Below, piece by piece: positions 52,848-58,605 of a stretch of DNA of 64,000 nt (its first letter is position 1; every line of letters begins with the position of its first letter). The position numbers were made by a program, and so were the translations under genes. The notes beneath the pieces were generated by a model. The model ran no database searches and was not told the DNA's origin. It saw nothing but the letters and a program-made list of their open reading frames with translations. The stretch is from Aeromicrobium stalagmiti. GTDB lineage: Bacteria > Actinomycetota > Actinomycetes > Propionibacteriales > Nocardioidaceae. The stretch spans positions 372,001 to 436,000 of the forward strand of contig NZ_JABSTZ010000002.1 of the NCBI RefSeq assembly GCF_013283745.1, given 5' to 3'.

Positions 52848-54419
52848 TCAGCGGATCGTGCTGGTCGACCGTGACAGCGACTTCGCCGTGACGTAGCCGG
52901 CCTTGCTGTTGGTCATGCCGAACGTCAGGCGGTGGCCGCGGTCGGCGCTGCGCACGACGTACGTCTTGCCGGTCGCGCCCGTGATCGGCTTCCCGTCCCG
53001 GTACCACCGACGGGTGTAGGAGCCGGGCCTCGACCACTCGCCCGACTGGCCGGTGAGGGTGCGTCCCGTGGCCCGGGCGCCCGTGATGACGGGTGCGCTG
53101 AGGGCCACCAGGCCGTCGCTCACGACGATGTCGCCGAGGTCGACGAGCTGGGACGCCTTCGGCGTGACCGGATCGGCTGTGGTCCGGCTCGACGTGCCGC
53201 CGACCCACTTCTGGACGAACAGGTTCTCCGCATCCGTGATGCGGATCTCGATCGGCTTCTCGGGCAGGGCGCTGAGCTCGAACCTCCCGGTCTCGTCGGT
53301 GCCCGCATACGCGAGCGGCTTCGCCGACCCCGGCTCGTACGCCGTGACGAGCAGTCCGCCGAGGCCGAAGCTTGCCCCACGGGTGCTCCGCACGCGGCCG
53401 GCGACGTCCCCGTGCGGCGGGACCGTGAAGTCGGCCCGCACGTCGGTCTCACCGAGGGTGAAGACCGTGGCGTCGGCGTGCGACGTCCCACCGACCCACG
53501 TCCCGTCGCCGAACCGCAGCTTGTAGCGGCCGGCGGACAGGTCGCGGATCACGAACTCGTTGTGGTCGTCGTCACCGATCTCGTCGCCGTCGGTGTCGAT
53601 CGAGTAGAGGCTGCTCCAGTCGACCCAGTTGGTGTCGTCGTCGGCAGGGAAGGCGAACACGCCGGGACGGCCATAGTCGCCGTCGGACGTGCTGATGATG
53701 CCGCGCAGGTCTCCGCCAGACCGTCCTGCGGGGGCAGGAGTGGGGAGGGGGAGGATGCGCTCGAGGTCGAGCGACGGTGACGGGTTGGAGGTCGGCCCGT
53801 ACGAGGCGAACGAGCTGCGCGGGCTCATCCAGCGGGACTTGTAGCGTCCGGTCGGATCGATGAGCAGGGCTCGGCGGGCCGGGCCGGCGGATGCGGAGAT
53901 GGTCCCGGTGGGGCCTCCCGTCGCGCGTCCGAGCGCCTCGGTCGGGTCGACGCTGTCGTAGAACACCATGCGGACGAACGGCACGTGGACGCCGTTGCGA
54001 TTGGTCGCCGCCTGGTAGACCGTGCCGGAGATCGGCACGTCGAGGTTGATCTTCGTGCGGCCTGGCTTGACCGTGATGACCTTGGCGGTCCGGAAGCTCT
54101 TGCCGCCGTACCAGCTCGTGCCGTCGACGACGAGCTTGAACGTGCCGGGGGCGACGACCAGCTGGCCGTCAGGCAGGTTGCCCGACACCAGGGCGGACGA
54201 GGCCGGGCCGTCGGGGTTGTCGGCGAAGAAGGCCGCCACATCGATCCCGATGTAGCCGGGGAGGTCGGTCGTGACGTGCACGTCGATCACCGCACAGGCC
54301 TGGTTGGACGGGTCGCCACACGTGGCAGCAGCGGCAGGCCGAGGCGCAGCGAGGAGCGCGGCGCCGACGACGGCGACGAGGGTGAGGACGAGGGCGCGGG
54401 GGGAGCGCGTACGGATCAT
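52848..54419 (-). CDS. secreted carboxypeptidase-regulatory-like/Ig-like protein
   Basis: A 523-residue exported protein (signal peptide to about 31, PAAAA). Two CarbopepD-like beta-sandwiches can be placed: DVPISGTVYQAATN near 125-150 and GDVAGRVRSTRGASFGLGGL near 330-350, the second closing GRFELSALPEKPIEIRI. The last 80 residues are an Ig-like repeat of the GRTLTGQSGEWSRPGSYTRR-WYRDGKPITGA type. No anchor. Likely an extracellular adhesion or scaffold protein; not related closely to the 36-40 kb pair beyond fold. GGAGGA precedes the ATG. Confidence 0.75.
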   Translation of the reverse strand: MIRTRSPRALVLTLVAVVGAALLAAPRPAAAATCGDPSNQACAVIDVHVTTDLPGYIGIDVAAFFADNPDGPASSALVSGNLPDGQLVVAPGTFKLVVDGTSWYGGKSFRTAKVITVKPGRTKINLDVPISGTVYQAATNRNGVHVPFVRMVFYDSVDPTEALGRATGGPTGTISASAGPARRALLIDPTGRYKSRWMSPRSSFASYGPTSNPSPSLDLERILPLPTPAPAGRSGGDLRGIISTSDGDYGRPGVFAFPADDDTNWVDWSSLYSIDTDGDEIGDDDHNEFVIRDLSAGRYKLRFGDGTWVGGTSHADATVFTLGETDVRADFTVPPHGDVAGRVRSTRGASFGLGGLLVTAYEPGSAKPLAYAGTDETGRFELSALPEKPIEIRITDAENLFVQKWVGGTSSRTTADPVTPKASQLVDLGDIVVSDGLVALSAPVITGARATGRTLTGQSGEWSRPGSYTRRWYRDGKPITGATGKTYVVRSADRGHRLTFGMTNSKAGYVTAKSLSRSTSTIR

Positions 54420-54524
54420 GCGGGGGGTCCTCCGAGACAGGTTGTGTCATAGCAGGCTAGGGCCGCGCGGCGTAATCCGCACGAATTGCCCGATGGGGTG
54501 TTTGAGCCGGGGTACATCACTGTC

Positions 54525-54956
54525 ATGAAGACCATCGAACGCATCGTCGCCGTCAACAAGCCCGCCAGCCAGGTGTGGGGCTATCTCTCGGACTTCCGCA
54601 GCACCAACGACTGGGACCCCGGCACGAAGGAGACGACCCGGGTCTCGGGCGACGGGGGAGTCGGCACGGTCTACAAGAACGTGTCGGAGTTCGCCGGCAA
54701 GGAGGTCGAGATCATCTACACGGTCACGGACTTCACGCCCGGTGAGTCGTACACGCTCGTCGGTGAGACGGACGCGCTCACGTCCACGGACACCATCACG
54801 GTGACCGGCACCGACGCGACCGCCGAGGTGACGTACCGCGCGGAGTTCGAGTTCCACGGCCTCACCAAGCTCGCCGACCCGTTCATGGGCCCGCCGGTCA
54901 AGAAGCTCGGTGACGACGCCCAGGAGCAGCTGCAGCAGGAGCTCGAGAAGCTCTAG
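54525..54956 (+). CDS. SRPBCC-family (START-like) protein
   Basis: A 143-residue polyketide-cyclase/dehydrase-type SRPBCC protein: ERIVAVNKPASQVWGYLSDF at the start, then a WDPGTKETTRVSG strand and a C-terminal helix LADPFMGPPVKKLGDDAQEQLQQELEKL. The fold binds a hydrophobic ligand. ATG 54525 lies six bases after TACATC, a leaderless-type -10. A toxin of the Rv0910 type has the same fold, but this protein shows no clear match to it, and its supposed antitoxin partner is 25 kb away. Confidence 0.8.
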   Translation: MKTIERIVAVNKPASQVWGYLSDFRSTNDWDPGTKETTRVSGDGGVGTVYKNVSEFAGKEVEIIYTVTDFTPGESYTLVGETDALTSTDTITVTGTDATAEVTYRAEFEFHGLTKLADPFMGPPVKKLGDDAQEQLQQELEKL

Positions 54957-54965
54957 CTACCAGAC

Positions 54966-55001
54966 CCCCGCCCGCCCGCCGGTGCCCGGCTGCGGGCGGG
55001 G
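54966..55001. terminator. possible terminator after the SRPBCC gene
   Basis: CCCCGCCCGC / GCGGGCGGGG, a 10-bp G+C-only stem with a 16-base loop, just after the stop. No U-tract. Confidence 0.45.
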
Positions 55002-55030
55002 CGTGGGGGTCGACGGCATAGATTGGGGAC

Positions 55031-55891
55031 GTGGCCCTGATCGTGTGTCCGTTGTGCGTCCGCGAGGACGACGTCTTCCTCATCCGCACCCTGCCGGACG
55101 GTCGCAAGGAGGCCCGGTGCGACGACTGCGACTTCGTGTTCACCTACGGCGCTCCGACGCCTGAGCCGAAGCCTGCGGCGACTCGCCCCAAGGCGGCGCC
55201 GCGGTCACGCGCCGCCGCACCGGCCAAGCCCGCGGCGCTGCCGATCGTGGTCGCGCGCAAGCAGTTCCCGACCGCCGCCGACGTGCCGCTCGAGGCCTCG
55301 CAGCGGGCGCTCCTACTCAAGCAGCAGTTCCTCGCGACGGTCGCCTACGCGCCTGACGCCGTGGTCGCCTCGCACTGGAAGAAGTACGGCTGGGTGTTCT
55401 CCGAGGCAGGCCTCGACAAGGCCGCCAACTACGACCTGCAGCAGTTCGTGCACGACCCCACCGGCGGCAGCCCCGGCAGCACCACCGAGCTCGACAAGGC
55501 CTGGAACCTCATGGGCGAGCTCGAGGGAGCACGCCGCATCCGGGCCACGATCCAGCACCTGCTGCGCGGCACCGGCAACGTGGAGGACCGCTTCACCGAC
55601 CTGGCCGACGGCACCTGGTCACAGGCCATGACGGGCTTCGGCGAGGCGCTGCTGACCAAGACCCTCGCCGTCGCCGAGCCCTACCGGTTCCTCCCTGTGC
55701 TTGGCCTCGACGAGAAGCGTGCGATCGCCGAGGCGGTCTACGGCCTCGAGATCCCCGCCGCCGGTGTCGGCTCGTGGACCCTCGGACGCCTCGTGGTCTT
55801 CACCAACGACCTGCTCGTCGAGCTCGCCGGGGACGACTTCGACGACCTGCACCACGCGGCGCATTTCTTGCGCTGGGCGAAGGCGCAGTAG
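55031..55891 (+). CDS. zinc-ribbon protein with unknown C-terminal domain, copy 1
   Basis: A 286-residue protein from GTG 55031, six bases after the TAGATT -10. Residues 1-40 are a zinc ribbon: CPLC and CDDC about 23 residues apart, with RTLPDGRKEARCDDCDFVF between. A 40-residue Ala/Lys/Pro linker follows (PEPKPAATRPKAAPRSRAA). The C-terminal ~200 residues share with copy 2 an FPTAADV opening, EGARRIRATIQHLLRGTGN, LLTKTLAVAEPYRFLPVL and VYGLEIP segments. The LLTKTLA-x-x-x-P-x-RFLP pattern recalls N-terminal DNA-reading domains of McrB-like restriction proteins, a weak resemblance. Function unknown. Confidence 0.75.
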   Translation: MALIVCPLCVREDDVFLIRTLPDGRKEARCDDCDFVFTYGAPTPEPKPAATRPKAAPRSRAAAPAKPAALPIVVARKQFPTAADVPLEASQRALLLKQQFLATVAYAPDAVVASHWKKYGWVFSEAGLDKAANYDLQQFVHDPTGGSPGSTTELDKAWNLMGELEGARRIRATIQHLLRGTGNVEDRFTDLADGTWSQAMTGFGEALLTKTLAVAEPYRFLPVLGLDEKRAIAEAVYGLEIPAAGVGSWTLGRLVVFTNDLLVELAGDDFDDLHHAAHFLRWAKAQ

Positions 55892-55907
55892 CGCGTACGG
55901 TGAGCGG

Positions 55908-56714
55908 ATGGCTTTGATCGTCTGCCCGCTGTGCGTCCGCGAGGACGACGTCATCCTTCTCCAGACCTTGCCGGACGGTCGCAAGGAGCTGCGCTGCGAG
56001 GACTGCGACTTCGTTTTCACCCACGGCGAGCGTGCGGCTCAGGTCAAGACCGCCCCGACCGACACGGCCGCGTTGTTCAACCAGTTCCCGACCGCTGCTG
56101 ACGTGTCGCCCGACCTGCTGGGCAGGTCGGGTCGTCTCAAGGCTTCGTACCTCACCGAGGTCAGCCCGCGTCCCGATCCACGAGTTGGGCCTTACTGGGC
56201 GAAGTACCGCGACCTCTTCAGTGGTGACGAGCTGGCGAAGGCGAGTCCGACGGACTTGAAGGCCTTCGGCAACGATCAGACCGGCCTCTATGCGGGGTTC
56301 ATGACGGTTTTCAACAACTCGTGGAACTCGATCGGTGACGAGGAAGGCGCACGCCGCGTCCGAGCGGTCACGGAGCACCTGCTGCGCGGACCAGGAGACT
56401 TGGAGGACCGCTTCACTGCCTTGGTGAAGGGCGAACATCCTCGATCCATGGCTGGGTGGAAGGAGGCCTTGCTGACCAAGACGCTAGCGGTGTCTTTTCC
56501 GGATCGGTTCCTGTCGATCGTCACGTATGACCAGAAGCGCGAAGTGGCCGGGGCGGTGTACGGGCTCGATCTTCCGCCGGCCGACAAAGTGTCGTGGACG
56601 ATTGGTCGACTCAGCATCTGGAGCAACGACCTGCTTCGCGAGCTTGTCGGCGACGGGTTCGCCCATGGCCAGCACGCTGCCGCCTTCTTGTGGTGGGCGA
56701 AGGACCAGCGCTGA
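55908..56714 (+). CDS. zinc-ribbon protein with unknown C-terminal domain, copy 2
   Basis: A 268-residue paralogue of the preceding gene with 16 bases between them and its own TACGGT -10 six bases before ATG 55908. The zinc ribbon (MALIVCPLCVREDD ... LRCEDCDFVF) is nearly identical. The linker is shorter and unlike. The C-terminal domain keeps FPTAADV, EGARRVRAVTEHLLRGPG, LLTKTLAVSFPDRFLSIV and VYGLDLP; around half the positions agree. Third positions here contain more A/T than in copy 1, which may mean a different age or a recent transfer. Confidence 0.75.
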   Translation: MALIVCPLCVREDDVILLQTLPDGRKELRCEDCDFVFTHGERAAQVKTAPTDTAALFNQFPTAADVSPDLLGRSGRLKASYLTEVSPRPDPRVGPYWAKYRDLFSGDELAKASPTDLKAFGNDQTGLYAGFMTVFNNSWNSIGDEEGARRVRAVTEHLLRGPGDLEDRFTALVKGEHPRSMAGWKEALLTKTLAVSFPDRFLSIVTYDQKREVAGAVYGLDLPPADKVSWTIGRLSIWSNDLLRELVGDGFAHGQHAAAFLWWAKDQR

Positions 56715-56737
56715 CGCGATCTGTCCCTTGTGATCCC

Positions 56738-56743
56738 TAGGCT
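56738..56743 (+). promoter_or_regulatory. -10 element before the DnaB-like gene
   Basis: TAGGCT, with TTGTGA as a possible -35, is seven bases before an ATG at 56751. By the rule seen across the window this marks a leaderless start, but 56751 is in a different frame from the ATPase ORF. Confidence 0.4.
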
Positions 56744-56817
56744 CGACGGAATGACAGAGCATCTCGCGCCGTGGCGCGCCGCAACAGCCGATGACGTGAT
56801 GGACGCGGCGCACGCGC

Positions 56818-57600
56818 ATGAGCGACCTGCGGAGCTGGCGGGACGTCCGCTACCCCTATCCCGACCTGGACGCCGTGCTCGGCCCGATGATCCCGGGACA
56901 GGTCGTTACCGTGACGGGTTCACCCGGCTCCGGACGGTCGATGTTCGTCCACGACCTCTGTCGGGCCGCGGCGATCGCCCAAGGGCGCTCAGTTCTCTTG
57001 GTGACCGGACGGATCCCGGTCGCCGAGGTCGGCGTCAGGCTCCTGTCAGCCGAAGCCAGGGTGTCGCGGTCGCGTCTGCGCTCGGGTGAGCTGCACCAGC
57101 CCGACGACAACAGACTCGCCGCGGCCGAGGCAGCGATCCGAGCGTCCCGGCTCGTGGTGCTCGAAGCGCCGCCGGACGCCCGTCGGCTGATGAGCAGCAT
57201 CCATCATGCGTGGCTGGCTCACGATCTCGACCTCGTGGTGATCGACGACGCCGACGACCTCGCGGCAGGCGGGCACGACCAGCCAAGCGTCGTGGCGGCC
57301 TTGGCTCGCGGAGCTACGAGCATGCAGCTGCCGATCGTCGCGACCGGCGGCCTCCGCCGTCTGGAGCCGGCGCCCGAGGAGCCGACCGAGCGCGAGGTGT
57401 GGGGTCCACCGGGTGACGACGGGGTCGCGGTCTCCGTCGCCATCCATGTCCCCGATCTGTTCAAGGGTGAGTCGGCCAGACCGGGGGAGGCGGACCTCGT
57501 CGTCCGTCGTCGAGACGCTGATCCAGTGACGATCTCCCTGTCCTTCCAAGCCCACTACTCACGTTTCACGGGCATGGCGCGTCCTAGTGGCGGCAGCTAG
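56818..57600 (+). CDS. DnaB/RecA-fold ATPase-like protein with an altered P-loop
   Basis: 260 residues from ATG 56818. The GPMIPGQVVTVTGSPGSGRS opening, the LLVTG, an SAEARVSRSRLRSGEL segment (as in DnaB LL..RVSL..LR.G) and Walker B DLDLVVIDDADDL near 140 give the C-terminal domain of replicative helicase DnaB. The N-terminal DnaG-binding domain is absent and the P-loop Lys is Arg (TGSPGSGRS), so ATP hydrolysis is doubtful. The start is uncertain: the leaderless-type ATG at 56751 opens another frame, MTEHLAPWRAATADDVMDAA, overlapping the ATPase frame; a +1 shift near 56800-56818 would join them. Follows the zinc-ribbon pair, possibly functionally linked. Confidence 0.65.
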   Translation: MSDLRSWRDVRYPYPDLDAVLGPMIPGQVVTVTGSPGSGRSMFVHDLCRAAAIAQGRSVLLVTGRIPVAEVGVRLLSAEARVSRSRLRSGELHQPDDNRLAAAEAAIRASRLVVLEAPPDARRLMSSIHHAWLAHDLDLVVIDDADDLAAGGHDQPSVVAALARGATSMQLPIVATGGLRRLEPAPEEPTEREVWGPPGDDGVAVSVAIHVPDLFKGESARPGEADLVVRRRDADPVTISLSFQAHYSRFTGMARPSGGS

Positions 57601-57789
57601 GGGTTGTCCCCAGATGTAGTGGTGCCCCAGATCACATCCACAGGTCGAAAGCCTGCAATGTGGCCGACACGGGAGTGATGAAAGTGGCCCGAGGGAAGAT
57701 CGACACGCCGCGATTCTCGCCGCCAAATCAGGCCTGACCTGCGCAAATGCGAACCCGCAGAAAAAGTGTCGGGACCTTCGGCAATGGTG
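57601..57789. other. AT-richer non-coding stretch upstream of the nrdR promoter
   Basis: About 190 bp without a gene. It holds TTGTCCCCA (57604-57612) and ACATCCACA (57634-57642), both one or two changes from a DnaA box, a TGCGCAAATGCG dyad and an AAAAAG tract. No cobalamin riboswitch core could be found despite nrdJ being a B12 enzyme gene downstream. Confidence 0.4.
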
Positions 57790-57819
57790 TTGCACGGGGT
57801 CACCTCGGCCGCGTACAGT
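57790..57819 (+). promoter_or_regulatory. nrdR promoter
   Basis: TTGCAC (57790-57795), an 18-bp spacer and TACAGT (57814-57819) form a sigma-70-type promoter. The first NrdR box starts at its -10. Confidence 0.55.
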
Positions 57820-57867
57820 TCCACTAGATCTAGTAGTTACACAGGTGTAGTTCTCCACATCTAGTTG
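57819..57867. promoter_or_regulatory. tandem NrdR boxes
   Basis: The 12-bp palindrome ACTAGATCTAGT (57823-57834) and a looser box containing ACATCTAGT (57857-57865) are 31 bp apart, three helical turns, which is the hallmark spacing of NrdR boxes. About 12 of 18 positions agree between the two boxes. NrdR with bound dATP would repress its own gene and nrdJ. Confidence 0.75.
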
Positions 57868-57927
57868 CACAGGATGGCCGGGGTTACCCACCAAATGAGG
57901 TCGAAATCCACACGGTTTCCACACCTC

Positions 57928-57947
57928 TTGTCCCCAATAGGGGACAA
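57928..57947. promoter_or_regulatory. palindrome in the nrdR leader
   Basis: TTGTCCCC-AATA-GGGGACAA, perfect 8-bp arms, 26 bp before the nrdR ATG. Preceded by AAATCCACA (57904-57912) and GTTTCCACA (57915-57923), DnaA-box-like 9-mers. It could be a hairpin in the mRNA leader or an operator. Confidence 0.5.
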
Positions 57948-57973
57948 ACCGACACCCAGGAAGGAGCAGCCCG

Positions 57974-58474
57974 ATGCACTGTCCGTTCTGCAAGCACCAC
58001 GACACCAAGGTTCTCGACAGCCGCGTCGCCGACGAGGGCGGAGCGATCCGCCGGCGTCGTGCCTGCTCCGCGTGCGAGAAGCGCTTCACCACGATCGAGC
58101 AGATGCAGCTCACCGTGGTCAAGCGGTCCGGCACCACCGAGCCCTTCCTCCGCGACAAGGCCGTGTCCGGCGTCCGCAAGGCCTGCAAGGGCCGACCGGT
58201 TTCCGACGACGACCTGGCGCGTCTCGGCCAGCAGGTCGAAGACACGCTTCGCGACTCCGGATGTGCGGAGGTGCCGGCTCACGAGGTCGGTCTCGCCATC
58301 CTCGAGCCACTGAAGTCACTCGACGAGGTTGCCTACCTGCGGTTCGCCAGCGTCTACAAGGCGTTCGACTCCGCAGACGACTTCGCCGCCGAGATCGCCA
58401 GCCTGATGGCTGCCGGCGCCGACGGTGAGCTCGCCGAGCAAGCAGCACAGAACAAGCAGCACAAGAACACCTAG
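57974..58474 (+). CDS. nrdR: transcriptional repressor NrdR
   Basis: A 166-residue ribonucleotide-reductase repressor. Zinc ribbon at C3, C6, C31 and C34 (MHCPFCK ... ACSACEKRF), then an ATP-cone (about 46-136, [20 protein letters not shown]) that senses dATP/ATP. The 3' tail is longer than usual, with an Ala/Gln/Lys-rich end. GGAAGGAG precedes the ATG. nrdJ follows 132 bp later, and the tandem NrdR boxes upstream indicate autoregulation and joint control of nrdJ. Confidence 0.96.
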   Translation: MHCPFCKHHDTKVLDSRVADEGGAIRRRRACSACEKRFTTIEQMQLTVVKRSGTTEPFLRDKAVSGVRKACKGRPVSDDDLARLGQQVEDTLRDSGCAEVPAHEVGLAILEPLKSLDEVAYLRFASVYKAFDSADDFAAEIASLMAAGADGELAEQAAQNKQHKNT

Positions 58475-58605
58475 AACTTCTGGTGGTCCAGTGCCCGCGA
58501 CGAACGGGCGCGCCACGACCACGCAGCAGCACAGCACCAATGAGCACGGCACGATCCAGCACCACCCTTCACCCACCGCGCACGACGTACACAAGGAGCA
58601 CAGCA

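Noticed and set aside
54525..54956. Rv0910-type toxin
   Set aside because: Same broad fold, but no clear sequence likeness and no adjacent antitoxin gene.
57601..57973. Cobalamin riboswitch for nrdJ
   Set aside because: The conserved B12 box and the core helices could not be found; control looks like NrdR boxes instead.
57601..57973. Replication origin because of several DnaA-box-like 9-mers
   Set aside because: Only a handful of imperfect matches; no dnaA/dnaN neighbours and no AT-rich unwinding stretch.
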